The notes under the pieces are model-generated. The model had not been told where the DNA came from. It did no database searches and saw nothing but the letters and a program-made list of their open reading frames with translations. The position numbers were made by a program, and so were the translations under genes. Shown in pieces: positions 51,554 through 59,606 of a stretch of 64,000 nucleotides of DNA (position 1 is the stretch's first letter; every line of letters begins with the position of its first letter). The stretch comes from Rhodanobacter sp. DHG33. GTDB lineage: Bacteria; Pseudomonadota; Gammaproteobacteria; Xanthomonadales; Rhodanobacteraceae. Location: the NCBI RefSeq assembly GCF_014843005.1, contig NZ_JACYXM010000002.1:124001-188000 (forward strand), read 5' to 3'.

Positions 51554-51646
51554 GCACGCACCGCGTGCGGGATGATCCCCAACGTGTGCGAGGGCTGAAG
51601 GCCCAGAGGCCCAGAGGCCCGGACCCGCGCACGCTGAGTGCGCTGT

Positions 51647-52180
51647 TTAAGCCTCGCTGTCCTGCAGGGATTTGAGCAACTGGAACAATTCGCGGAACGC
51701 GCGCGGCGGCTTGTTCGGCGTGGCCTTCTCGACGCGCGCCTGGCGGATCAGCGCGCGCAGGTGCTGGCGGTCCACGTCGGGATGCTGCTCGATCAGTTCG
51801 GAAGCCGCCGTGTCGCCGTCGTCGCCCAGCAGGCGATCGCGCAGCGCTTCCATGCGGTGCATCGCGGCGGTTTCCTGCCGCTGGCGGTCGCGGTTTTCGC
51901 CCAGTGCGGCGCGTACCGAGTCGAAGGCCTCGTTGTCGTGGCGACGCATCACCTTGGCGAGGAAGGCCAGCTGGCGCTTGCGTGCGATGTGCGAGGTGAT
52001 GCGGCGCACGTGGGCGATCTCGTCGCGCACGTCGTCGGGCAGTTCCAGCTTGGCCAACCGCGTCGGCGGCAGCTCGACCAGTTGGTTGGCCAGTTCCAGC
52101 ACGGCCAGGGCGTCGCGCCGCTGCTGGGTGCGGGTAGGGCCGTAGTCGTGGTCGGGGTCGTCGGTGTAGTTGCGGTTCAT
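51647..52180 (-). CDS. darP: Ribosome biogenesis factor DarP (YjgA, DUF615)
   Basis: A 177-aa, all-helical, highly charged protein that helps late 50S subunit assembly. Family features: SRTQQRR-type start (here TRTQQRRDALAVLELANQLV), LPDDVRDEI, RRITSHIARKRQLAFLAKVM, and the C-terminal RQARVEKATPNKPPRAFREL. Its start overlaps the DUF1653 stop by 4 bp. In many gammaproteobacteria darP is next to pmbA, as here (divergent). Confidence 0.94.
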   Translation of the reverse strand: MNRNYTDDPDHDYGPTRTQQRRDALAVLELANQLVELPPTRLAKLELPDDVRDEIAHVRRITSHIARKRQLAFLAKVMRRHDNEAFDSVRAALGENRDRQRQETAAMHRMEALRDRLLGDDGDTAASELIEQHPDVDRQHLRALIRQARVEKATPNKPPRAFRELFQLLKSLQDSEA

Positions 52181-52428
52181 CGGTTTTCCAGCAGGCCCGG
52201 TTTTTCGGGTAGGCCCGGTTCGGCCCGTTCCAGCGCGAAGCGGGGCACGCTCGCGCCGTCCACGATCACGGTTTCGGCGAACATCCCCGCAGGGCGCACC
52301 CACAGGCCGTGTTCGCCGTACAGCGCCTGGTACACCACCAGCGATTCTTGCGTCTCGCTGTGGCGGGCAGTGCCGAGCACGCGGTAGTGCTGGCCCTTGT
52401 AGTGGCGGTAGAGGCCCGGGACGACCAT
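52177..52428 (-). CDS. DUF1653 domain protein
   Basis: An 83-aa protein with the DUF1653 pattern: PGLYRHYKGQHYRVLGTARH, SLVVYQALYGEHGLWVRPAGMF, and ETVIVDGASVPRF. The domain is a small beta-barrel of unknown function found alone or fused in many bacteria. Divergent from pmbA (118 bp) and coupled to darP by ATGA. Confidence 0.88.
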   Translation of the reverse strand: MVVPGLYRHYKGQHYRVLGTARHSETQESLVVYQALYGEHGLWVRPAGMFAETVIVDGASVPRFALERAEPGLPEKPGLLENR

Positions 52429-52546
52429 GGGTGGCTTCGCGATGCGTTGCGGTTGGGCCGCAGCGCCCCCATGTGGAGACGGCACGGCGCGGATCGTGCA
52501 TTCTACCTGTTTGAATCCAGCCCGTTGACCTGCCTGAGAGCTTCCC

Positions 52547-53914
52547 GTGAGCGAGATCGCCACCCGTAACGACCGCAGCCTTGAGGAACTGGACCGCCTC
52601 GCCAACCTTGCCGAGGACGTGATCCGCCGTGCCCGCGCGGCCGGCGCCAGCGCTGCCGAGGTGGCCGCCAGCATCGATACCGGGCTCAACTTGAACGTGC
52701 GCCTCGGCGAGGTCGAAACGGTGGAGCACACCCGCGATCGCGGCTTCGGCCTCACCGTGTACTTCGGCCAGCGCAAGGGCTCGGCCAGTACGGCCGACCT
52801 CAACACCGACTCGATCCAGGCCACGCTGGACCAGGCTTGCGCCATCGCGAAATTCACCGAGGAAGATTCCGCTGCGGGCCTGGCCGACGCCGCGCGCATG
52901 GCCAAGGATTTTCCCGATCTCGACCTGTGGCATCCCTGGGCCCTCGATACCGCGGGCGCCATCGAGCTGGGCCAGCGCATCGAGGATGCCGGCCGCGCGC
53001 ACGCGGGCATCGCCAATTCCGATGGCGCCGGCGTGCAGGCGGGCGAAAGCCTGGCCGTCTATGCGAACTCGCACGGGTTCCTCGGCCGCGAGCGCGGCAC
53101 GCGGCATTCGCTGTCGCTGTCGCTGATCGCCGGCGAGGGCGATCGCATGCAGCGCGACTACTGGTACGACAGCGTGCGCGACGCCGGCGACTTCATGAGC
53201 GCGAAGGCGTTGGGCGACAAGGCTGCCGAACGCACGCTGGCACGGCTGGACGCGCGCGGGCTCACGACGCGCGAAACCCCGGTGCTGTTCGCGCCGGAGA
53301 TCGCGCGCGGCCTCATCGGCCACCTGGTCGGCGCGGTGAGCGGCGGCGCGCTGTACCGCCGTGCCAGCTTCCTGCTCGACCACGCCGGCAAGACGATCAT
53401 GCCGGCGTGGCTGCGTATCGACGAGAAGCCGCACTTGAAGCGCGGCCATGCCTCGGGCAACTTCGACGGGGAAGGCGTGGCCACGCGCGACAGCACCCTG
53501 GTGGATGGCGGTGTGCTGGCGCGCTATGTGCTGGGCAGCTATTCGGCGCGCAAGCTCGGCCTGCAATCCACCGGCAACGCCGGCGGCATCCACAATCTTC
53601 AGGTAGCGCCCGGCGCGGAGGACGGCGAAGCCAGCGATTTCGCCGGCATGCTGCGTCGGCTGGGCACGGGCCTGCTGGTCACCGAGGTGATGGGGCAGGG
53701 CGTCAACACGATCACCGGCGATTACTCGCGGGGGGCGGCAGGTTTCTGGGTGGAGAACGGCGTGATCGCCTATCCGGTCGAGGAGATCACCATTGCCGCG
53801 AATCTGCGCGACATGTACGCCGGCATCCGCGCCGTCGGTGCGGACGTCGATCCGCGCTCGCACATCCTCTGCGGCTCCATGCTCGTGGGACGGATGACAG
53901 TGGCGGGCGGCTGA
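52547..53914 (+). CDS. pmbA: Metalloprotease-like PmbA/TldE
   Basis: 455-aa subunit of the TldD/TldE protease that matures microcins and degrades CcdA in E. coli. Landmarks: AGASAAEVAASIDTGLNLNV, RDRGFGLTVYFGQRKGSAST, and the C-terminal GLLVTEVMGQGVNTITGDYS and AAGFWVENGVIAYPVEEITI. PmbA/TldE lacks the catalytic HExxxH of TldD; tldD is not in the window. GTG start; darP lies divergent upstream, a conserved neighbour. Confidence 0.95.
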   Translation: MSEIATRNDRSLEELDRLANLAEDVIRRARAAGASAAEVAASIDTGLNLNVRLGEVETVEHTRDRGFGLTVYFGQRKGSASTADLNTDSIQATLDQACAIAKFTEEDSAAGLADAARMAKDFPDLDLWHPWALDTAGAIELGQRIEDAGRAHAGIANSDGAGVQAGESLAVYANSHGFLGRERGTRHSLSLSLIAGEGDRMQRDYWYDSVRDAGDFMSAKALGDKAAERTLARLDARGLTTRETPVLFAPEIARGLIGHLVGAVSGGALYRRASFLLDHAGKTIMPAWLRIDEKPHLKRGHASGNFDGEGVATRDSTLVDGGVLARYVLGSYSARKLGLQSTGNAGGIHNLQVAPGAEDGEASDFAGMLRRLGTGLLVTEVMGQGVNTITGDYSRGAAGFWVENGVIAYPVEEITIAANLRDMYAGIRAVGADVDPRSHILCGSMLVGRMTVAGG

Positions 53915-53986
53915 TTCCTGCGGCATGCTGCACGGGCGTTTGACCCATGCGCGATGCGCGCATTTCACTCACCGGGAGGATTGCTC

Positions 53987-54364
53987 ATGAGTACGCCGTC
54001 GGATCAGATGCCACCGCCGCCACCTGCCACCACCGAAGGCAGCAGCGACGACCGCAACCTTGCCATGATCACCCACTTGTCGGGTTTCCTGCTCAGCGTG
54101 ATCGTGCCGTTGATCGTGTGGCTGGTGCACAAGGATCGCGCCGACAAGGCCTACCTCGTCAGGGAAGCCAAGGAAGCGTTGAATTTCCAGATCACCGTGC
54201 TGATCGGCTACGTCGTCTGCGGCGTGCTGGCGGTCATCCTGATCGGCGCGCTGCTGGGCTGGCTGCTGTGGATCGCCAACCTCGTGCTTTGCATCATCGC
54301 CGCCGTCAGGGTCAGCTCGGAGGGCAGCTACCGCTATCCGTTCGCGTTGCGCTTGGTGAGCTGA
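53987..54364 (+). CDS. DUF4870 membrane protein
   Basis: 125 aa. A Pro-rich cytosolic N-terminus (SDQMPPPPPATTEG) is followed by three TM segments with the DUF4870 signature: NLAMITHLSGFLLSVIVPLI, REAKEALNFQITVLIGY, and a last helix ending SSEGSYRYPFALRLV. Function unknown. ATG 53987 has an excellent GGGAGGA ribosome site. An in-frame upstream start exists but lacks one. Confidence 0.9.
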   Translation: MSTPSDQMPPPPPATTEGSSDDRNLAMITHLSGFLLSVIVPLIVWLVHKDRADKAYLVREAKEALNFQITVLIGYVVCGVLAVILIGALLGWLLWIANLVLCIIAAVRVSSEGSYRYPFALRLVS

Positions 54365-54373
54365 GCCAGCAAG

Positions 54374-54412
54374 GATTCCTCCGTGCATAGGTACGCCACG
54401 CACGGAGGAATC
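54374..54412 (+). terminator. 13-bp stem-loop after the DUF4870 gene
   Basis: GATTCCTCCGTGC pairs perfectly with GCACGGAGGAATC across a 13-nt loop, 10 bp past the stop. The following bases (GGGTTGC) are not T-rich. It is likely a terminator or 3'-end stabiliser between two small membrane-protein genes. Confidence 0.45.
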
Positions 54413-54455
54413 GGGTTGCAGAAATGCCTAGCGTCAATTCACCGAAAGGCGCGCC

Positions 54456-54818
54456 ATGAATTTCTTTGATTGGTACCTGAACTGCATCAAAGGGCATTAC
54501 GCGGATTTCGAGGGGCGCGCGCGACGCGAGGAATTCTGGATGTTTTCCCTGGTCGATCTGATCGTCACCGTGGTGGCGGAGGCGATTGGCCAGGCGGTCC
54601 ACGTGCCCATGTTGAGCGGCGTCTACTGTCTGGTCACGTTGCTGCCGTGCATCGCGGTGGGTGTGCGTCGGTTGCACGATACGGGACGCAGTGGCTGGTG
54701 GATGCTGATCCAGTTGATCCCGTTGATTGGCGGAATCTGGCTCATCGTATTGTTCGCGACTGCCGGCGATTCCGGCGGCAATCGGTATGGTCCGGATCCG
54801 AAGGCCGGAGTGATCTGA
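54456..54818 (+). CDS. DUF805 membrane protein
   Basis: 120 aa, four hydrophobic segments. The DUF805 pattern is clear: FDWYLNCIKGHYADFEGRAR, REEFWMFSL, AVGVRRLHDTGRSGWWMLI, and IVLFATAGDSGGNRYGPDP. Function unknown; the family is widespread as small inner-membrane proteins. It stands alone, ending at a strong bidirectional terminator. Confidence 0.92.
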   Translation: MNFFDWYLNCIKGHYADFEGRARREEFWMFSLVDLIVTVVAEAIGQAVHVPMLSGVYCLVTLLPCIAVGVRRLHDTGRSGWWMLIQLIPLIGGIWLIVLFATAGDSGGNRYGPDPKAGVI

Positions 54819-54838
54819 GCGGCGCAACCGTGTCGAAC

Positions 54839-54864
54839 AAAAGAGCGGCATCGGCCGCTCTTTT
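54839..54864. terminator. Bidirectional intrinsic terminator between DUF805 gene and ispA
   Basis: AAAAGAGCGGC pairs perfectly with GCCGCTCTTTT across an ATCG loop. A/T arms supply a T-run in both directions, and the converging genes end 20 and 4 bp away. Confidence 0.9.
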
Positions 54865-54868
54865 GATT

Positions 54869-55765
54869 TCAGTGGTTGCGATGAGCGGCGTATAGCGCCA
54901 GTTCTGCCAGCAACCCGGCGTGCGTGCCGAAAGGCTCGATTGCATCGAGCGCGATCGTCGTGAGTTCGGCCAGCCGCGCACGCGAGGCGTCGAGGCCGAT
55001 GATCGAAGGGAAGGTGGGCTTGTCGGCGGAAGCGTCCTTGCCGGCGGTCTTGCCGATCACTGCGGATTCGCCTTCGACGTCGAGGATGTCGTCGCGCACC
55101 TGGAAGGCCAGGCCCACGGCAGAGGCGTAGCGGTCGAGCGCGGCGAGGGCGGCTTCGTCGGCGCCGGCCGCGAGCGCGCCGAGCTGCACCGAGGCGCGGA
55201 TCAGCGCACCGGTCTTGCAGGCGTGCATGTGTTCTAGCTCGGCCAGCGTGAGCTTTCTGCCCACCGCGGCGAGATCCAGTGCCTGGCCGCCGGCCATGCC
55301 TTCGGCGCCGCAGGCGCGGCCCAGAGCGTGCAGCATGCGCATGCCGGTCTGGGTGTCGGGCGCCGCACCGGGTGCGGCGAGCAGCTCGAAGGCCAGTGCC
55401 TGCAGCGCGTCGCCGGCGAGTATCGCCATCGCCTCGCCGAACTCGATGTGGCAGGTGGGGCGGCCGCGGCGCAGGTCATCGTCGTCCATCGCGGGCAGGT
55501 CGTCGTGCACCAGCGAATAGGCGTGAATCAGCTCCACCGCACAGGCCGAGGCATCGAGCGCGCCGTTGTCGCAAGCCAGTGCGTGGGCAGCGGCATAGAC
55601 CAGCAGGGGACGCAGGCGCTTGCCGCCGCCGAGCACGGCGTAGCGCATGGCGCGGTGCAGTTCGACGGGCGGCTGTTCGGCGTCGGGCAGGTGGGCGTCC
55701 AGCGCCTGTTCGGCGCGGCGGATCAGCGCTTGCAGTGCCGGTCCCAGTTCAATGTTCGGGTTCAA
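54869..55765 (-). CDS. ispA: (2E,6E)-farnesyl diphosphate synthase
   Basis: Condenses IPP with DMAPP and then GPP to give FPP for quinones and undecaprenyl phosphate. 298 aa (E. coli 299). Prenyltransferase motifs: [12 protein letters not shown], the first Asp-rich motif [35 protein letters not shown], and the second motif [12 protein letters not shown]. The best start is a TTG at 55765, 17 bp inside the end of xseB; no ATG or GTG gives a family-like N-terminus. dxs, usually the next gene, is not seen. Confidence 0.93.
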   Translation of the reverse strand: MNPNIELGPALQALIRRAEQALDAHLPDAEQPPVELHRAMRYAVLGGGKRLRPLLVYAAAHALACDNGALDASACAVELIHAYSLVHDDLPAMDDDDLRRGRPTCHIEFGEAMAILAGDALQALAFELLAAPGAAPDTQTGMRMLHALGRACGAEGMAGGQALDLAAVGRKLTLAELEHMHACKTGALIRASVQLGALAAGADEAALAALDRYASAVGLAFQVRDDILDVEGESAVIGKTAGKDASADKPTFPSIIGLDASRARLAELTTIALDAIEPFGTHAGLLAELALYAAHRNH

Positions 55766-56006
55766 ACGGTTCGGCGCTGTCGGGGGCTTCGGGGTCGAGC
55801 AGCAGGCGCACGCGCAATTCGGCTTGCTCCAGAGCCTGCTGGCAGTGGCGGTACAGGCCGATGCCGCGCTCGAAGGAGGCCAGCGATTCGTCCAGGCTCT
55901 GCTGGCCGCCTTCCATCTTCGCTACCAGCTGTTCCAGCTCGTCCAGCGAGTGCTCGAAATCGGCAGCTGGCGGCGTCTTGGCGGCGGTGGAAACGGTCTT
56001 GGCCAT
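55749..56006 (-). CDS. xseB: Exodeoxyribonuclease VII small subunit
   Basis: 85 aa, helical. Matches Xse[40 protein letters not shown], and a tail of acidic residues. Binds XseA (not in the window) to form the ssDNA exonuclease. ATG 56006 is preferred over an in-frame TTG at 56015. Overlaps ispA by 17 bp, an arrangement common in gammaproteobacteria. Confidence 0.94.
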   Translation of the reverse strand: MAKTVSTAAKTPPAADFEHSLDELEQLVAKMEGGQQSLDESLASFERGIGLYRHCQQALEQAELRVRLLLDPEAPDSAEPFEPEH

Positions 56007-56119
56007 GGGCCGCAAAACTAACGCAGCGCAGGCCCTGAATCAATCGCCGGCACCGTGCTTCGTGATGCAGCGTCCAGGTGGCAGAAGCCTGCGATTCAGC
56101 ATCGTGACTCTGGGTAGGC

Positions 56120-56190
56120 TTGATTTCGATATATCTAAATACTATCTTATGTCCATCCTGCAAACGGCCCGGACCACGGACGTGGTCCGG
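56120..56190 (+). promoter_or_regulatory. Leader of the MFS gene: AT-rich promoter and perfect hairpin
   Basis: TTGATT (56120-56125) and TATCTT (56143-56148) are 17 bp apart in an unusually AT-rich patch that also holds the palindrome GATATATC. The expected transcript then contains CCGGACCAC-GGAC-GTGGTCCGG (56169-56190), a 9-bp perfect stem that ends only 2 nt before the GGAG ribosome site region. It could be an operator or an RNA switch limiting translation. Confidence 0.4.
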
Positions 56191-56203
56191 CAACGGAGTT
56201 TTT

Positions 56204-57496
56204 GTGCCCAATCCATCCGCTTCGCCTGCCGCCGACACGGCCGGCATGGGCTTTTCCGGCTACCAGAAATTCGTGGTGGCCGTGCTGGCCTTCCTGCAAT
56301 TCACCATCGTGCTGGACTTCATGCTGCTGGCGCCGCTGGGTGCCATCGTCACCCCGGCGCTCAAGATCACCCCGGGCCAATTCGGCGATGTCGTGTCGGC
56401 TTATGCCTTTGCCGCGGGCGTTTCGGGTATCGCCGCTGCGGGATTCGCCGACCGTTTCGACCGGAAAAAGCTGCTGCTGGTTTTCTATACGGGATTCATG
56501 ATCGGTACGCTGTGCTGCGCTTTGTCGCACAGCTACGTCGCGCTGCTGCTGGCGCGCATGGTGACCGGACTGTTCGCCGGCGTGGTCGGTGCCGCTTCGA
56601 TGGCGATCGTCACCGACCTGTTCCCCTTGTCGATGCGCGGCCGCGTGATGGGCTTCATACAGTCGGCCTTTGCAGCCAGCACTGTGCTTGGCCTGCCGCT
56701 AGCGCTGGTACTCTCCAGCCACTGGGGTTGGAACTCGCCTTTCTTCATGGTCGTGGCGGTGTGCTCGGTGGTCGGCGTAGCGATCTTCAGCCGCTTGCGT
56801 CCCGTCAATGCGCATCTGGCGTTGCAGCCGGACCGCCACCCGCTGCATCACTTGTCGCACACGCTGCGCGAGCGCTCGTACCTGATCGGCTTCGTCACCA
56901 CGGCCATGCTGACGATCGGCGGTTTCCTGCTGATGCCGTATTCCACGCTGTTCATCGTGCACAACATCGGCATTCCGGTAGAACAGTTGTCGGTGGTGTA
57001 CCTGATCACGGGTCTGGTGTCGGCGATCATGGGGCCGCTGATCGGGCGGGCCAGCGACGCATTCGGCAAGTTCCGCGTGTTCGTCTTCGGCTGCGCGGCG
57101 ACCATCGTGATGGTGCTGATCTATACGCGCCTCTCCAACGTCGGTCTGTGGATGCTGATCGTGGTGAGCGCGCTGCTGCAGATCGGCATCTTCTCGCGCA
57201 TGATTTCCTCGTCGGCGCTGATGTCCGCTTTGCCGAAGCCGGCCGATCGCGGCGCCTACATGTCGATCAGCTCGTCGTTGCAGCAGATGTCGGGCGGCCT
57301 CGCGGCCATGCTCGGCGGCATGGTGGTGATGCAAGCCAGTGACGGCCGCCTGCTGCACTTCGATGTGCTGGGTGACGTGCTGGTATGCACCACGCTGCTG
57401 TCGCTGGTGCTGATGTATTTCGTCAACCGCCGGGTAGGTGGTGCGATGGTGTCGTCTGCGTCGGATTTGAACGGTAAGGCTGGCCAGGAGTCGTAA
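56204..57496 (+). CDS. MFS transporter (AraJ/Bcr-like drug or sugar efflux)
   Basis: 430 aa, 12 predicted TM helices. MFS motif A between TM2 and TM3 is seen as AAAGFADRFDRKKLLLVFY, and the corresponding motif in the second half as GPLIGRASDAFGKFRVFVFG. N-terminus VPNPSASPAADTAGMGFSGY. The GTG at 56204 has GGAG 7 nt upstream. It resembles predicted arabinose-efflux permeases, so the substrate is unknown. No regulator gene is adjacent. Converges on tilS with a 27-bp gap. Confidence 0.88.
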   Translation: MPNPSASPAADTAGMGFSGYQKFVVAVLAFLQFTIVLDFMLLAPLGAIVTPALKITPGQFGDVVSAYAFAAGVSGIAAAGFADRFDRKKLLLVFYTGFMIGTLCCALSHSYVALLLARMVTGLFAGVVGAASMAIVTDLFPLSMRGRVMGFIQSAFAASTVLGLPLALVLSSHWGWNSPFFMVVAVCSVVGVAIFSRLRPVNAHLALQPDRHPLHHLSHTLRERSYLIGFVTTAMLTIGGFLLMPYSTLFIVHNIGIPVEQLSVVYLITGLVSAIMGPLIGRASDAFGKFRVFVFGCAATIVMVLIYTRLSNVGLWMLIVVSALLQIGIFSRMISSSALMSALPKPADRGAYMSISSSLQQMSGGLAAMLGGMVVMQASDGRLLHFDVLGDVLVCTTLLSLVLMYFVNRRVGGAMVSSASDLNGKAGQES

Positions 57497-57523
57497 TGGC
57501 CACGTTGGCCTGGATTGCCGGAT

Positions 57524-58825
57524 CTATTCGGCCGGCTGCCAGTGCGGGCGTGCGCCGATCTGGGCGAAGAGGGTATCGGCGCGGTCGTCAAACCAGCGAT
57601 CGGCTACGGCAATCAGCTTTTCGCCTTCGTAGAGCAGGGGGCAGGCATCGCGCTGCCATGGCGGGATCATGCCGGACTGAAACAGCGCACGCAGCTCGCG
57701 GGTATGGCGATCACCAGCAGGCTTGATGCGTTCGCCACCGCTGCGCATGCGCACGTTCAGAGCGAAAGGAAGCCGGGCAGCCGGTTCGAGGCTCAACCGT
57801 CCGCCGTCGGGCAGCGCGAGCGGTTCGCCGTGCCAGGTGGCCTGCCAGCCCGCAGCGATGGCTGGACGCGGCGAATGTGCCCAGAGCCGTGCTTTCCAGA
57901 CATGCAGTTCCGCACCGGGCCAACGGATGCAGGGCAGCTGGCCGGCGCGTGCGCCGCATTGCCGCTCGATCTGCGCGCGTTGCGCCGTGGTGGGAGCGGT
58001 CAGGCTGCGTGCGTGCAGCCAGTGGGCCAGCAGCGGTTCGCGCAAAGCGGGCGCGAGTGCCAGCCAGCCGTCCGCATCGAGGCTGCCATCGGCTACGTCA
58101 TGCAATGCCGTGAAGGCAGCGAACCATTCCGCGCGCAATGCGTCGGCGGCGGCGCGGCTGAGCTTGGCGCTGTGCAGAATGGAATCCACCGCCTGCGGCC
58201 AGTGTGCTGCGAGGCGAGGCAGGATGTCGTGGCGCAGGTGGTTGCGCGCCAGCCGGGTGTCCGCGTTCGAGGGATCGTCGATGCACGCGAGGTCATGCAG
58301 AGCGATGTAGTCGCGCAGTTGCGCACGCGTGACGGTTTGCAGCAGCGGCCGCCACAATTGGCCGCGCCCCAGCGGGCGGCGCTCGCGCATGCCTCCCAGG
58401 CCTTCCGGGCCTGCGCCGCGCAACAGTTTCAGCAGCACGGTCTCGGCCTGGTCGTCGCGGTGATGCGCCAACGCGAGGATCTCGCCGGTACGGAGATGCG
58501 CCACGAAGGCGGCGTAGCGCGCATGGCGCGCGGCCGCTTCCGTGCCCTCGCCGCGCTGCGTTTCGACCTGCACGCGCACTACCTCGCAGTCCAGGCCGAG
58601 AGCGGCACAGAAGTGCCGGCAGTGTCCGGTCCATGCCGCGCTGTCGGGATGCAGACCATGATCGATGTGCAGCGCGCGCAGGCCGCGCGCGCGTGCCGCG
58701 GGCAGCTGCGCCAGGGCATGCAGCAGGGCGGTCGAGTCGGGGCCGCCGCTGAAGGCCACGCAGAGCGCGGCTTCGGGCATCTCCGCCAGTGCGTCGTCGA
58801 GTTGGCTGGACAGCGATGGCTTCAC
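57524..58825 (-). CDS. tilS: tRNA(Ile)-lysidine synthase
   Basis: Modifies C34 of the tRNA-Ile (CAU) anticodon to lysidine, essential for AUA decoding. 433 aa (E. coli 432). N-type PP-loop SGGPDSTALLHAL near residue 24, ALHIDHGLHPDSAAW, LALAHHRDDQAETVLLKLLR, and the DPSNADTRLARNHLRHDILP motif; C-terminal tRNA-binding domains follow. It starts at a GTG sharing 4 bp with the stop of the upstream NYN gene (GTGA). Confidence 0.95.
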   Translation of the reverse strand: MKPSLSSQLDDALAEMPEAALCVAFSGGPDSTALLHALAQLPAARARGLRALHIDHGLHPDSAAWTGHCRHFCAALGLDCEVVRVQVETQRGEGTEAAARHARYAAFVAHLRTGEILALAHHRDDQAETVLLKLLRGAGPEGLGGMRERRPLGRGQLWRPLLQTVTRAQLRDYIALHDLACIDDPSNADTRLARNHLRHDILPRLAAHWPQAVDSILHSAKLSRAAADALRAEWFAAFTALHDVADGSLDADGWLALAPALREPLLAHWLHARSLTAPTTAQRAQIERQCGARAGQLPCIRWPGAELHVWKARLWAHSPRPAIAAGWQATWHGEPLALPDGGRLSLEPAARLPFALNVRMRSGGERIKPAGDRHTRELRALFQSGMIPPWQRDACPLLYEGEKLIAVADRWFDDRADTLFAQIGARPHWQPAE

Positions 58826-59556
58826 TTCTTGCCGCTTTTGGGCCGCACGTAGATGTGCTTGCCGTTGCCGATGTGCCGTTCCTCGGTCTCGAACAGGCCA
58901 ATGCCCTTGATGAGCCCGCTGAGCTTGGCGTAGCCGTAGTTGCGCGAATCGAAATCGGGCGACTGCTTGTTGAGGATGCTGCCGACAGGGCCGAGGCCGG
59001 CCCAGCCGGACTCGTCGGAACCGGCTTCGATGGCGTTGCGCAGCAGGTTCATCAGACGCGTATCGCCGCGCAGCTCCTTGGCCGAACGCGGTTTGGGCGC
59101 AGCCTCCGTTTCGCCTTCGTCGACGCGCACCAGCACATCGGTGTAGATGAACTTGTCGCAGGCGGTACGGAACGGCTCGGGCGTCTTGCGCTCGCCGAAG
59201 CCGTACACGGTGAGCCCGGATTCGCGGATGCGCGAGGCGAGGCGGGTGAAGTCGCTGTCGCTGGAGACGATGCAGAAGCCGTCGAAGCGGCCGGCGTAGA
59301 GCAGATCCATCGCGTCGATGATCATCGCCGAGTCGGTGGCGTTCTTGCCCACGGTGTAGCGGAACTGCTGGATGGGCTGGATCGAGTGGCGCAGCAGCGC
59401 ATCCTTCCAGCCGTTGAGGTCCGGCTTGGTCCAGTCGCCGTAGATGCGCTTGACGTGCGCGGTACCGTATTTGGCGATTTCGGCGAGCAGCCCCTCGACG
59501 ATGGCCGGGCGGGCGTTGTCGGCGTCGATCAGTACGGCGAGCTTGTCGTGGGCCAT
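58822..59556 (-). CDS. NYN-domain (PIN-like) nuclease with OST-HTH/LOTUS domain
   Basis: 244 aa. An N-terminal NYN domain (LabA/DUF88): LAVLIDADNARPAIVEGLL, DWTKPDLNGWKDALLRH, KNATDSAMIIDAMDLLY and FCIVSSDSDFTRLA, with Asp residues placed as in PIN-fold RNases. From about 165 an OST-HTH/LOTUS-like RNA-binding domain (GWAGLGPVGSILNKQSPDFD, YGYAKLSGLIKGIGLFETEE). It probably binds and cuts or surveys structured RNA; this is family-based. The 4-bp coupling to tilS suggests a tRNA link. Confidence 0.88.
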   Translation of the reverse strand: MAHDKLAVLIDADNARPAIVEGLLAEIAKYGTAHVKRIYGDWTKPDLNGWKDALLRHSIQPIQQFRYTVGKNATDSAMIIDAMDLLYAGRFDGFCIVSSDSDFTRLASRIRESGLTVYGFGERKTPEPFRTACDKFIYTDVLVRVDEGETEAAPKPRSAKELRGDTRLMNLLRNAIEAGSDESGWAGLGPVGSILNKQSPDFDSRNYGYAKLSGLIKGIGLFETEERHIGNGKHIYVRPKSGKK

Positions 59557-59606
59557 GGCGGATTTCCGGCAGCCTGATGGTGCTACCGATGGTAGCGCCA
59601 GCGCAG

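Noticed and set aside
51590-51640. GGCCCAGA direct repeats in the gap between the Nudix fusion and darP
   Set aside because: Only about three short copies in a 93-bp convergent gap, with no symmetry, coding or mobile-element signature; probably part of ordinary GC-rich intergenic DNA.
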